From UBA7672 sp965279085 (GTDB taxonomy: Bacteria; Pseudomonadota; Alphaproteobacteria; Caulobacterales; Hyphomonadaceae), in contig OZ257149.1 in assembly GCA_965279085.1 (NCBI GenBank), positions 558,001 to 622,000 on the forward strand: a stretch of DNA of 64,000 nt. Direction: 5' to 3'. Shown in pieces: positions 46,209 through 54,802 of the stretch. The number at the start of each line of letters is the position of its first letter. Position 1 is the first letter of the stretch. Below the pieces are notes generated by a model. That model searched no databases, was not told the DNA's origin, and was given only the letters and a program-made list of their open reading frames with translations. The translations under genes and the position numbers were made by a program.

Positions 46209-47450
46209 TTACATCGCCGCCTGCGATACGCGCCGCACGAAATCCGGCGGCGGGGCAGTCTCGTCCGACAGCGAGCCCTTGATCGGACGCGGCGCACCGA
46301 ACACATGGCCTTGGCCGAACGGTATCTCGAACTCGAGAACTTCGATGACCGACTTCTCGGTCTCCATCTTGTCCGCGATCAGGTCGATGCCGTAGCGCAC
46401 AAACACCGCCGGCACGTCTTCCGCCGCGATGTCGCGCGAGATCGACGACACCGGGCGCTCGCCACCCGGGGTCAGCTCTTGGAGCATCCGCTCGATGTTG
46501 ACCTTCACGAACTTCACGCCCGCCGCCTGCAGTTCCGGCAGGTCGAACGCGAGCCCGTCGCCCTTGTCGAGCGAGAAGCGGAAACCGAGTTCCTTGAGGC
46601 GGCCCATGTTGCGCGAGGCGATATCCGAACGCTGGTTGAACTGGCGCACGCCCAGCTCGAAAATCATCGCATGCGCGAGGTCACGGTTCTCCTTCACGAA
46701 CTCCAGGAAGCCCGAGAAGAAGTGCTCGTCCTCAAGCGACGCCATCGAGATGTTGCAGAACACGCCGATACGGCGATCACGTTCCGACAGCCGCCGCACG
46801 ATCTGCACGCAGCGGAACAGCAGCATATTGTCGATCACGCCCAGCAGGTTCGCGCGCTCGGCGGCGCCGAGGAACTCCGCCGGCATGATGATCTGGCCGT
46901 TGGCGCGGCGCAGGCGGGTGAAGCCTTCGTAGAAACAGGTTCGGCGCTGCGGCAGGTTCACGATGGGCTGCAGGTGCAGGTCTACGCGGTTCTCGCGCAA
47001 CGCTTCCTTCACCGCATCCAGAACAGAAGCGCCATCGATCGGCGTATCCACCTGCTGGCTGCGAACCGATTGGAGCCGTGTCTCGAACTTCTTGGAGAGA
47101 TTCTGGATCATCCCCTCGAGGCCGCGCATCTCGTTGAGGATCGTTTCGCGTCGCTGCGCGATCTCGCGCTCGAACGACGCCTTGAGTTCGGCTGAATGCT
47201 GTTCCGTCTGCGCGATCCGCGAGGTGAGCTTCCGGATTTCCTGCTTGAGGCTGAAAAGCTCCTTGGAATTGTCCGCCTGGCCCAACCGCGACAGCGCCAT
47301 GTGCAGCTGGATCAGCGCCAGCGAAGACGTTGCACCGATGATCGCAGCCGTGACGGGCGCGAACGCCATGTACAGGTGCAGCGCAACTGCGCCGACCACC
47401 GACGCAGTAACGTATACGAGCGCCAGCATGATGTGGGCGATAACAGGCAT
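46209..47450 (-). CDS. tipF: TipF-like degenerate EAL domain protein
   Basis: Candidate c-di-GMP receptor controlling flagellum assembly at the pole, by similarity to Caulobacter TipF. The architecture is the same: two N-terminal membrane helices (about 5-50), a coiled coil (about 60-130) and a C-terminal EAL domain. The EAL motif reads YEGFTR with only Glu175 kept, and the usual DDFGTG reads SLDKGDG, so a phosphodiesterase function is unlikely. The length of 413 is slightly below Caulobacter TipF. Orthology is inferred from architecture and degeneracy. Confidence 0.75.
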   Translation of the reverse strand: MPVIAHIMLALVYVTASVVGAVALHLYMAFAPVTAAIIGATSSLALIQLHMALSRLGQADNSKELFSLKQEIRKLTSRIAQTEQHSAELKASFEREIAQRRETILNEMRGLEGMIQNLSKKFETRLQSVRSQQVDTPIDGASVLDAVKEALRENRVDLHLQPIVNLPQRRTCFYEGFTRLRRANGQIIMPAEFLGAAERANLLGVIDNMLLFRCVQIVRRLSERDRRIGVFCNISMASLEDEHFFSGFLEFVKENRDLAHAMIFELGVRQFNQRSDIASRNMGRLKELGFRFSLDKGDGLAFDLPELQAAGVKFVKVNIERMLQELTPGGERPVSSISRDIAAEDVPAVFVRYGIDLIADKMETEKSVIEVLEFEIPFGQGHVFGAPRPIKGSLSDETAPPPDFVRRVSQAAM

Positions 47451-47895
47451 TGAACCGGAGCAGCCCCTCAGGTGCGGACTTGTTCGTCCACGGGATTGTT
47501 TCTGTTGGCATCCGCGAGGAATGACAAGTCACGAGTGTAGCGTCGCGAGCGCCCATCGGCCACGCGCCCTCAAAAGCGTCAGCAGGCTGACTACTTCAAG
47601 CTCCGCGTCTGTCGCCCTGTTTTACCTGTCTTTAGGTCAGGGGGAAGCGAAGGGTGCTCTATGCTGATGTGGTCTTTCGGACACATCGCTCAGGACTCGA
47701 ACAGATGTGGCGCCTTCTCAAGTAGACAGTGGCCGGGGACTTGCCTCTAGATCGCCACAATCGAACGCGCCGGCCTCGGGGAGCTTCTGGGACGAAGCTA
47801 AAGGCCGGTGACGGGGGCGACCGGGGAGCGCGGGGGTTCTGACGAGGGTCAGAACCCCCGCCTGCTTTCAGGACCCTGATTTTCCGAGCAATTGC
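47451..47895. other. Structured intergenic region upstream of tipF
   Basis: This 445-base gap contains no convincing coding frame. It holds several inverted repeats: GATGTG/CACATC (47667-47672 with 47683-47688), AGCTTC/GAAGCT (47782-47787 with 47794-47799) inside CCGGCC/GGCCGG (47770-47775 with 47803-47808), and a 14-bp terminator-like stem (47830-47861). A second GGCCGG at 47732-47737 could pair with the same CCGGCC, giving two alternative folds. It must contain the tipF promoter and may encode a leader or small RNA. It matches no tmRNA, RNase P, SRP or 6S signature that I could see. Confidence 0.5.
47830..47861 (-). terminator. 14-bp perfect hairpin
   Basis: GCGGGGGTTCTGAC (47830-47843) pairs without mismatch with GTCAGAACCCCCGC (47848-47861) around a GAGG loop. 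It lies 35 bases after the stop of the MBL-like gene on the minus strand and most simply ends that transcript. There is no T-run on either side, so it would be a T-less terminator or 3'-end stabiliser. Confidence 0.65.
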
Positions 47896-48846
47896 CTAGC
47901 CCGCGGGCCTCAGCACAGGCTCTTTTCCCGACAGGTCCAGCACCGATCCCGGCCCGCCAACGGTCGCGCCAGCCACTTTCTCGGCCGCCACGATCTCCTT
48001 CCACGCCGCCATCGCACCGGGAATCACTACCGACGGACGCGCCGGACTCACAAGAATCGCGCTCAGCCGCGCCTGCCGTCCTGCCTCCAGGGCCGCCTTG
48101 GCGTCCAAGCATGGCGCTCGATCGTCCGGCACAAGCGTGGACGACCCCGGCATGATGATTCCCGAAATCGCCTGTGTACCTCTCGCTGCCGCAACAATCT
48201 GGTCCGACCGCGAGGTGCATCCGGTGATGACCAGCGACTTACCCTCGAAATCCACCCGATAGACCCGGCTCTCGCCACGGCCCTGCCCTCCAAAGGCACG
48301 GATGGCGACAACGCCCGAGTCAAACACAACCACGCCTTCAAGGCCCTGATCCTCCTTCTCCAGCCCCACCGCGAGCCTCGCGGTATCATCGCCCGACAGC
48401 GCCAGGTTCATCCCGTCGATCACCGGCACGATGCCCGCCGGCCCATACACCAGAAGCGGCTCCGTTCGCCCCGCCATCCGGCTGGCACGCGCCAGCGCCG
48501 GAAGCCCCGCGATCGAATCCACCGACAGGTCCGCCAGCACGACGGCATCGAGATCGTTCCGCATCAGCCCGCGCGAGGTTAGGCCTTCCGCCGCCCCCTC
48601 GCCCGCGCCAATAACGAATGTCAGCCCTCCCGCTTCGACCAGCACGCACGGACCGGCCGCGCACAACGTCGCGCGAAAAGCCTCGGAAGCAATCGGCCTC
48701 AGCTTTGCCGCGTCCGCCCGCGCCTTCGCGCCGTTCGTGAAAGCCTCAACCGCCGCACCCGGCCTGTTCGCCAGCAGCCACCACCCCGCAACCAGCGCGA
48801 CAACCGCCAGCGTCCCGAACAGCAGGATGTCGCGACGCAGCTTCAC
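47896..48846 (-). CDS. Membrane-anchored MBL-fold protein lacking metal ligands
   Basis: A 316-residue protein with an N-terminal membrane anchor (ILLFGTLAVVALVAGWWLL). The region VVLADLSVDSIAGLPALARASRMAGRTEPLLVYGPAGI (103-140) aligns with the HxHxDH region of RNase Z-like metallo-beta-lactamases, where LP..L...R..GRTEPL.VYGP.G is characteristic. The ligand positions read Asp106, Ser108, Asp110, Ser111 instead of His, His, Asp, His. Later ligand regions also lack clear His. It is likely non-catalytic. GTG start three bases after the FAH-family gene, so they form an operon. Confidence 0.65.
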   Translation of the reverse strand: MKLRRDILLFGTLAVVALVAGWWLLANRPGAAVEAFTNGAKARADAAKLRPIASEAFRATLCAAGPCVLVEAGGLTFVIGAGEGAAEGLTSRGLMRNDLDAVVLADLSVDSIAGLPALARASRMAGRTEPLLVYGPAGIVPVIDGMNLALSGDDTARLAVGLEKEDQGLEGVVVFDSGVVAIRAFGGQGRGESRVYRVDFEGKSLVITGCTSRSDQIVAAARGTQAISGIIMPGSSTLVPDDRAPCLDAKAALEAGRQARLSAILVSPARPSVVIPGAMAAWKEIVAAEKVAGATVGGPGSVLDLSGKEPVLRPAG

Positions 48847-48849
48847 CCG

Positions 48850-49722
48850 TCAGCCGATCCGCGTCTCGGCGACTTCCTGCGTGATCACCGACTCGATCAC
48901 GCCCAGCCCCTCGACCTCGACCTTCACCGTATCTCCCACTTTCACGAACTTCGGCGGATTGAACGCAGCGCCCACCCCCGCCGGCGTCCCCGTGAACAAC
49001 AGATCGCCCGGCTCCAGCGCGAACGCCTTCGTCAGATGCTCGATCTGCGCCGGCACGTCGAAGATCATCTCGGCCGTCGTGCCGTTCTGCCGCTGCTCGC
49101 CATTGATCCAGCACTTCAGGCCCAGCTTCTGCACGTTCCCCGCTTCATCCGGCGTCGTGATCCACGGTCCCACCGGCCCATGCGTATCAAACCCCTTCCC
49201 CATGATCATGGTCTGCGTCGCGCGCTGCCAGTCGCGTACCGAATAGTCGCAACCGGTCATGTATCCAGCGATGATCTCGTGCGCCCGTTCGCGCGGCACA
49301 TGCCGCCCACGCTTGCCGATCAGCACGACCAGCTCAACCTCATAGTCCAGCGCCGTCGAGACGGCGGGCATCAGCACCGGATCGAACGGTCCGTGGATCG
49401 ACGTCGCTTGCTTGTTGAACCACATCTGTGTCGTCGGCGCCTCACGCCCCGTTTCCTTAGCGTGGTCATGGTAATTGAGGCCGATCCCGAGGATCTTGCC
49501 GGGCCGCCCTACCGGGCATTTCAGCTTCACGTCCTTGAGGGCCAGCCGCGGGGCGCTTTTCGCTGCGCGTTCGATGACTTCGATACCCGCCTGTCCCGCC
49601 GCCAGAATATCCACAGGATTGGGCGACAGCTGCGGCGCAACCTTACGGAGGTCCGCGATCTCATCTCCCAGCACAAGCCCCACACCTTTGCCCGACGTGG
49701 CCTCGAAAACACACAGCCTCAT
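48850..49722 (-). CDS. Fumarylacetoacetate hydrolase family protein
   Basis: A 290-residue enzyme of the FAH/2-keto-4-pentenoate hydratase fold, acting on beta-diketo or 2-oxo acids in aromatic catabolism. The C-terminal catalytic domain contains KILGIGLNYHDHAKE, the metal-binding LDYEVELVVLIGKRG and GYMTGCDYSVRDWQ, and LEPGDLLFTGTPAGVG. The exact substrate cannot be read from the sequence. Cotranscribed with the MBL-like gene. Confidence 0.9.
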   Translation of the reverse strand: MRLCVFEATSGKGVGLVLGDEIADLRKVAPQLSPNPVDILAAGQAGIEVIERAAKSAPRLALKDVKLKCPVGRPGKILGIGLNYHDHAKETGREAPTTQMWFNKQATSIHGPFDPVLMPAVSTALDYEVELVVLIGKRGRHVPRERAHEIIAGYMTGCDYSVRDWQRATQTMIMGKGFDTHGPVGPWITTPDEAGNVQKLGLKCWINGEQRQNGTTAEMIFDVPAQIEHLTKAFALEPGDLLFTGTPAGVGAAFNPPKFVKVGDTVKVEVEGLGVIESVITQEVAETRIG

Positions 49723-49814
49723 GAGTCGCCTCGATCACTTCTGCGGCGGGACATTGGACCCAGCCGACGTGTATGAATAGGTGTCTGGAGTTCGTAGTTC
49801 GGGAAGTGCAGGCC

Positions 49815-51482
49815 ATGTCGATCGCCGCGGAAGTTCAGCGCATTCGCGACGTTTTCAGTGCGACCACCGACATCCGGGTTCCGCCCTTCCAGCGCAGCTA
49901 TGCCTGGGAGGACGAGGAAACCGAGATCCTCATCCAGGATCTGCTCGACGCCTTCAACACCAACTCGGTCTACTTCCTCGGCGCCATCGTGGTCATCCGC
50001 CCGCGCAATCGCGGCCCGTCCGATGTGGTGGACGGCCAGCAGCGCCTCACGACACTGACGATCATCCTCGCCGTCCTGCGCGACATGTCCCAATCGACGG
50101 ATGAACAGGCTCTGCTCCACACGATGATCGGCCACGAGACGATGGCGATGATCCCGTTCGGCGGCAGCCAGCGCTGGCGCATCACGCTCAACACCGCCGA
50201 CACGCCGTTCTTCCGCACGCATGTGCAGGAGCGCCGCGCCACACGTAACCCGGAAAAGATCAACGCCACCGCCGGCGACGCTCAATCTGAAAGCCAGACC
50301 CGTCTCGCTGCCGCTGTCAGCATGATGTACGACTACCTGTCCGACATGTCGGCCGAGGAGCGCTCGCGTTTCGCGCTGTGGCTTCTCGACGAAGTCACAA
50401 TGGTTCGCGTTCGCGTCTCCGAGTACTCGGTCGCCTACAAGGTCTTCCAGTCGCTCAACCATCGCGGCAAGCCGCTCTCCGACCACGACATCCTCAAGTC
50501 CGCGCTATTCGAGCGCGCGGGCTTCTCGATCGAGGAAGCGCGCGAACAGTCCGAGCGGTGGAATGCGTACACCGTGCGGCTGGGCGATCGCGGCTTCGGC
50601 GACATGCTGAAGCAGGTGCGATCGATCTATGATCGCGAGAGCGCCGGCGACATGGTCGGCGACCTCATCGCCGCGATTATCAATCGCGGCGGCTTCCGCG
50701 CCTTCCTCAACGAACAGCTGCCGCGCTTCGTGAACGCCTACGACGCTGTCGCGAACGGCAACACGAAGAACCTTGGTCTAGGGGCCGAAGCCGAGCGGCG
50801 CATCTGCTATCTGCGCTCGATCCACCACGAAAGCTGGCGAGCGCCTGCAATCGCCTACCTGGTCGACCACATGAAGGAAGCCGAGTCTGGCGACCGCTTC
50901 TTCTGGGCGCTCGACCGGCTTGCCTACGCGCTGCAGTACTCGATCAAGGACCGCGACTACCGCCACAAGCGCTATCGCCGCGTGCTGGACGCGATGGAAA
51001 AAGCCGGCGTCCTCTTCGATGCCGACAGCCCGCTCGATCTCAGCACGCGCGAGAAATCCGAACTCACCGAACGCCTGCGTGGCCGTTTCCCGAACTTCAA
51101 GCAGCGCCGTGCTTTGCTGATGCGCGTCTCGGGCAGCGCGGAAGGCGGAGTTCCGCTCGATCCGAAGACGGACTGCACGGTGGAACACATTCTGCCGCGC
51201 GCACCGTCTAAGGGCTCGGACTGGTACGAGGAGTGGTCGCGAGCCCGCGATCGCGAGGAGCTTACCGAGTGCATCGGCAACTTCACGCTGCTTACCCACG
51301 CCGAGAACCAGGAAGCCGACCGCAAGTCGTTCATGGAGAAGATGGCGATCTACTTCCGCCACGGCGCGCCCTCCTACGCCTACAGCAACGACCTCAAGGG
51401 CCGCACAACCTGGACGCCCGAAGACGTCCGAGCCCGCCGCGAAGCGCTGATCCAGAGCCTGGCCAAGGACTGGGGGCTTTAG
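49815..51482 (+). CDS. GmrSD-like DUF262 + DUF1524 protein, predicted restriction nuclease
   Basis: A 555-residue single-chain protein. The N-terminal DUF262 domain has PPFQRSYAWEDEE near residue 24 and the signature DVVDGQQRLTTLTII; in GmrS-type proteins this domain hydrolyses NTP. The C-terminal DUF1524 domain is an HNH-like nuclease with TVEHILPRAP, ECIGNFTLLT and a final Asn/Lys region. Relatives are type IV enzymes that cut modified phage DNA (GmrSD, BrxU) or act with phosphorothioate systems (SspE). ATG at 49815 has GGAAG upstream and starts the conserved region; an ATG at 49773 is possible. No partner gene is adjacent. Confidence 0.85.
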   Translation: MSIAAEVQRIRDVFSATTDIRVPPFQRSYAWEDEETEILIQDLLDAFNTNSVYFLGAIVVIRPRNRGPSDVVDGQQRLTTLTIILAVLRDMSQSTDEQALLHTMIGHETMAMIPFGGSQRWRITLNTADTPFFRTHVQERRATRNPEKINATAGDAQSESQTRLAAAVSMMYDYLSDMSAEERSRFALWLLDEVTMVRVRVSEYSVAYKVFQSLNHRGKPLSDHDILKSALFERAGFSIEEAREQSERWNAYTVRLGDRGFGDMLKQVRSIYDRESAGDMVGDLIAAIINRGGFRAFLNEQLPRFVNAYDAVANGNTKNLGLGAEAERRICYLRSIHHESWRAPAIAYLVDHMKEAESGDRFFWALDRLAYALQYSIKDRDYRHKRYRRVLDAMEKAGVLFDADSPLDLSTREKSELTERLRGRFPNFKQRRALLMRVSGSAEGGVPLDPKTDCTVEHILPRAPSKGSDWYEEWSRARDREELTECIGNFTLLTHAENQEADRKSFMEKMAIYFRHGAPSYAYSNDLKGRTTWTPEDVRARREALIQSLAKDWGL

Positions 51483-51582
51483 GCTTCACGCCTCTGCCAG
51501 CCGCGTTGACCGCCGCCAGTGGCCGCGCGAGATTGCGCGTCAACAATAACAGGCCGAATTCGGCTGACTGGGGAGAGACTGC

Positions 51583-52884
51583 ATGATCCGTCTGGCTGCT
51601 AGACTTCTGACTGCAACAGCGCTCGCTGGGGTGCTCGCCCTCTCGGGCTGCTCGATGATCGAGAGTGTGATGCCGGCGAACTCACCGCACTCGCAGACCG
51701 CGCGCGATCTCGGCATCCCGACCGCCAACCCGGAAACCGTCGGCTTCACGACGGCTGGCATTGATGCGTTGACCTCGGAGTTCCGCGCTCTGGTCGATCA
51801 GCAGAAGCTCGCCGGCGTCACGACCTTGCTCGCCCGCCATGGGAAGGTCGTTCACTTCGACACCTATGGCAAAGCCAACGCCGCTTCGGGCGACGCGCTC
51901 AAGCCCGACAGCATCTTCCGCATCGCCTCGATGACCAAGCCGATCACTGGCGTCGCGATGATGCAGCTCTGGGAACAGGGCAAGTGGCAGCTCAGCGACC
52001 CGGTGTCGAAATACATTCCCGAATTCGCCAACCTGCAGGTGAAGAAAGCCGGCGGCGGCACGGAGCCGATGCGCTCGCCGATGACGATGTCGCAGCTGAT
52101 GAGCCACTCGGCCGGCTTCGGCGTCAGCGCCGTCTATGAAGGCGCCAATCTGAGCGCCACCAATCTGCAGGGCATGGTCGACAAGCTGAAGACATTGCCG
52201 CTCGAAACCCAACCCGGCACGGCGTGGGACTACGGCCCGAGCGTCAACATCCAAGGCTACATCGTCGAGAAACTCTCCGGGCAGTCGCTCGACGTCTATT
52301 TCGACGAGCACATCTTCAAGCCGCTCGGCATGGTCGATACCGGCTTCTGGGCGCCGCCTGAAAAGGCCAGCCGCGTCGTCGCGATCCATACCTATGAGAA
52401 CGGCCTCATCAAGGGTCCCGCCGAAAACCGCGTGAACACCTCCAAGCCCTCCTTCCTCGCGGGCTCCGGCGGTCTCATGTCCACGGCCGAAGACTACTGG
52501 CGCTTCGCGCAGGCCGTCGGCAATGGCGGCGAACTCAATGGCAGGCGCATCCTCAAGGCCGACACCGTGAAACTCATGCGCACCAACGTCCTGCCGCCCA
52601 GCGCCAAGGTCGATCTCTACGGCCCGAGCCAGGAAGGCATCGGCTTCGGCATGGACTTCGCCGTCGTCATGGACCCGCAGCGCGCCGGCACGCCGCAGGG
52701 CCTCAACACCTTCTACTGGGGTGGCGCCTTCGGCACATGGTTCTGGATCGACCCGACCAACGATCTCGTCTTCGTCGGCATGATCCAGAACCTCAACGGC
52801 TCGAACCCGGCGCAGGGCACTCCCGCCACCCGCGTGATCTCGCCCCGCCTGACCTACCAGGCGCTCACCCAGCCGGAGAAGTAG
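51583..52884 (+). CDS. Serine hydrolase lipoprotein, beta-lactamase (class C) fold
   Basis: A 433-residue enzyme with a lipobox at Cys23 (ALSGCS). The nucleophile motif is SMTK (Ser116-Lys119) and a Tyr motif occurs in AWDYGPSVNIQGYIVEKLSG. The C-terminal region with GTPQGLNTFYWGGAFGTWFW is typical of EstB-type esterases and D-aminopeptidases rather than true beta-lactamases. ATG at 51583 has GGGAGAG upstream. Probably acts in the periplasm on esters or peptides. Confidence 0.88.
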   Translation: MIRLAARLLTATALAGVLALSGCSMIESVMPANSPHSQTARDLGIPTANPETVGFTTAGIDALTSEFRALVDQQKLAGVTTLLARHGKVVHFDTYGKANAASGDALKPDSIFRIASMTKPITGVAMMQLWEQGKWQLSDPVSKYIPEFANLQVKKAGGGTEPMRSPMTMSQLMSHSAGFGVSAVYEGANLSATNLQGMVDKLKTLPLETQPGTAWDYGPSVNIQGYIVEKLSGQSLDVYFDEHIFKPLGMVDTGFWAPPEKASRVVAIHTYENGLIKGPAENRVNTSKPSFLAGSGGLMSTAEDYWRFAQAVGNGGELNGRRILKADTVKLMRTNVLPPSAKVDLYGPSQEGIGFGMDFAVVMDPQRAGTPQGLNTFYWGGAFGTWFWIDPTNDLVFVGMIQNLNGSNPAQGTPATRVISPRLTYQALTQPEK

Positions 52885-52890
52885 GCCAGC

Positions 52891-53172
52891 ATGGCGGCCG
52901 ACGCGCCTTCATCCCTCAACGATCCCGAACACGAGCAACGCCTCGCGTGGATCAGGAAGGTGCGCGGCCTTCATCGCTCCAAGCGCCTGATCGGCTTCGC
53001 CGGCATCATCCTCGGCGCCAGCATGCTATTGTGGCGGAAGTTCACGCCGAGCGCGCCCGAGTGGGCGATGTTGGGCGGCATAGCCGTCCTCGCGGCCAGC
53101 TGGATCCTTTTCATCTACGTGATCTGGGATCGCTGGCGCTGGGTGAAGAACAATCCCTACAAGCCAACATGA
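52891..53172 (+). CDS. Small membrane protein
   Basis: A 93-residue protein with two predicted helices (about 36-50 and 57-80) and charged ends; the C-terminus WDRWRWVKNNPYKPT is cytoplasmic-like. Starts 6 bases after the serine hydrolase and probably shares its transcript. Family not recognised. Confidence 0.7.
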   Translation: MAADAPSSLNDPEHEQRLAWIRKVRGLHRSKRLIGFAGIILGASMLLWRKFTPSAPEWAMLGGIAVLAASWILFIYVIWDRWRWVKNNPYKPT

Positions 53173-53200
53173 AAACGGCCGCCCGGAAGGGCGGCCGTTT
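53173..53200 (+). terminator. Bidirectional intrinsic terminator
   Basis: AAACGGCCGCCC pairs with GGGCGGCCGTTT around a GGAA loop (12 bp), overlapping the stop of the small membrane protein gene's 3' end. It ends with TTT on the plus strand and, by symmetry, on the minus strand, so it can serve both converging genes. Confidence 0.8.
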
Positions 53201-53228
53201 CACCAACAGCTCTCGCCTGAGAACTGCC

Positions 53229-53486
53229 CTAAAGCATCCGGCGCGGCCGGAACATTCCGACGATCGCCAGCAACACCACGGCGCCGATGGTCGAAACCAG
53301 CAGACTGCCCCAGAAGCCGGCGAACCCGACGCCCACCGCACTCGCGATGAACGCGCCAAGGAAGGCGCCGACGACGCCCACGATGAGATTGGTAATAAGG
53401 CCGTGCTCGCGGCCCATGATCTGCTCCGCGATCCAGCCAGCAAGAATGCCGATGATCACGGCGCCAATAATCGAGACTTCATTCAT
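53229..53486 (-). CDS. GlsB/YeaQ/YmgE family membrane protein
   Basis: An 85-residue protein with three hydrophobic, glycine-rich helices. The segments IIGILAGWIAEQIMGREHGLITNLIVGVVGAFLGAF and GSLLVSTIGAVVLLAI are characteristic of the transglycosylase-associated/YeaQ family, often linked to general stress. ATG at 53486 has GGAG upstream and starts at the first helix. Confidence 0.9.
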   Translation of the reverse strand: MNEVSIIGAVIIGILAGWIAEQIMGREHGLITNLIVGVVGAFLGAFIASAVGVGFAGFWGSLLVSTIGAVVLLAIVGMFRPRRML

Positions 53487-53547
53487 GACGCTACTCCGTT
53501 GCTGGCAGTGCAACGTCATGCGTCCCGATGGGTTCCGGATTTTATGC

Positions 53548-53670
53548 CTATCGGCGCTGCGCCCTGGCCTTCACCCAGGCGAAAACCTGCTCGCGGCGGC
53601 GGACGGCCCAGTAGAGCATCCCGCCATTGGCCCCGGCGACGGCAAGGACGAAGAGTTCGTAGGCGCTCAT
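53548..53670 (-). CDS. Very small single-helix membrane protein
   Basis: A 40-residue peptide, MSAYELFVLAVAGANGGMLYW followed by a basic tail. It has one membrane helix with positive charges after it. ATG at 53670 is preceded by AGGAAAG. Below the size limit of most annotations; supported by ribosome site, hydrophobic pattern and placement between YeaQ and the SDR gene. Function unknown. Confidence 0.5.
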   Translation of the reverse strand: MSAYELFVLAVAGANGGMLYWAVRRREQVFAWVKARAQRR

Positions 53671-53865
53671 CTGGCTTTCCTGTGATCTTCCACGACCCCA
53701 CGGCAAGCTCTCATGTGCCGGACTCGCGCTCAACCCGTTCCGGCAGCCCCGGTCCGCGTCATGCCGCCGCTGCGGCGCTTCCCTTCCGCGTAACCTGCGC
53801 TAAGAACGCATCATCATTGCGTCAGAAAAACCGGGGCGACCGCCCCGATGGGAAGGAAACACCGA

Positions 53866-54645
53866 ATGCCCGCGACCGGAACGCTGTTCGACCTCACCGG
53901 CAAGACCGCCATCATCACCGGCTCGACCAAGGGCATCGGCAAGGCGATCGCCGAACAGTTCGCCGAGCATGGCGCGCGCGTTGTCATCTCGTCCCGCAAG
54001 CCCGGCCCCTGCGAAGAAGTCGCCGCCGAGATCAACAAGAAGCACGGCGACGGCACGGCCATCGCCTGCCCGGCCAACATCTCCTCGAAGGACGACCTGA
54101 AACGTCTCGTCGATGAAACCAACGCCGCCTTCGGCAAGGTCGACATCCTCGTCTGCAACGCCGCCTCGAACCCGTATTACGGCCCGATGTCCGGCATCAC
54201 GGACGAGGCGTTCGCCAAGATCCTGTCCAACAACATCATCTCGAACAACACGCTCACCACCCTCGTCGCGCCGCAGATGGCGGCACGCAAGGAAGGCGCG
54301 ATCATCATCATCTCCTCGATCGGCGGCCTGCGCGCCTCCACCGTCATCGGCGCCTACTGCGTTTCGAAAGCCGCCGACGTCCAGCTCGCCCGCAACCTCG
54401 CCGCCGAGCTCGGGCCAAGCGGCATCCGCGTGAACTGCATCTCGCCGGGCCTCGTGAAAACCGACTTCGCCAAGGCGCTGTGGGAAGACCCCGAGACCAA
54501 GGAACAGCGCGAGGAAGAAACCCCGCTCCGCCGCATCGGCGTGCCGGACGACATCGCCGGCGCCGCCGTCATGCTCGCCTCCCGCGCCGGCGCCTGGCTC
54601 ACGGGCCAGAACATCGTCGTCGATGGCGGCGTCACCGCAGTCTGA
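53866..54645 (+). CDS. Short-chain dehydrogenase/reductase
   Basis: A 259-residue classical SDR. Cofactor motif TGSTKGIGKA near residue 15, NAAS in place of NNAG, catalytic Ser in IIISSIGG and Tyr/Lys in YCVSKAA, then NCISPGLVKTDFAKALW. ATG at 53866 is preferred to 53848 because AGGA sits nine bases upstream. The second SDR of the window; the two are only distantly similar. Substrate unknown. Confidence 0.9.
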   Translation: MPATGTLFDLTGKTAIITGSTKGIGKAIAEQFAEHGARVVISSRKPGPCEEVAAEINKKHGDGTAIACPANISSKDDLKRLVDETNAAFGKVDILVCNAASNPYYGPMSGITDEAFAKILSNNIISNNTLTTLVAPQMAARKEGAIIIISSIGGLRASTVIGAYCVSKAADVQLARNLAAELGPSGIRVNCISPGLVKTDFAKALWEDPETKEQREEETPLRRIGVPDDIAGAAVMLASRAGAWLTGQNIVVDGGVTAV

Positions 54646-54802
54646 TCTCCGGACCGCCGGGACCCCTGCCCGGCAGTTCGCGGCGCAGCGCGAAGTACGC
54701 AAGACTTCTCGTCCCATTTGCCCCCAGCGCGAAGCACTGGAGGTACGGCGATGTCCGAAAACAATTCGCGGACCTCTCTGGCGCTAAGCTCACTGACGAG
54801 AA

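Noticed and set aside
45024..47195. A 723-codon open frame on the plus strand starting in the GANTC tract
   Set aside because: It runs antisense through the HAD gene and most of tipF, and its product is Arg-rich without motifs. The sense genes have clear family motifs.
47640..47870. Possible tmRNA, RNase P RNA, 6S or SRP RNA
   Set aside because: No tmRNA tag frame, no RNase P core, no SRP GGAAGCAGCC signature and no convincing 6S bubble were seen, so only a generic structured region is reported.
49719..50486. A 255-codon minus-strand frame opposite the GmrSD-like gene
   Set aside because: It is antisense to a well-recognised two-domain protein, with a low-information product.
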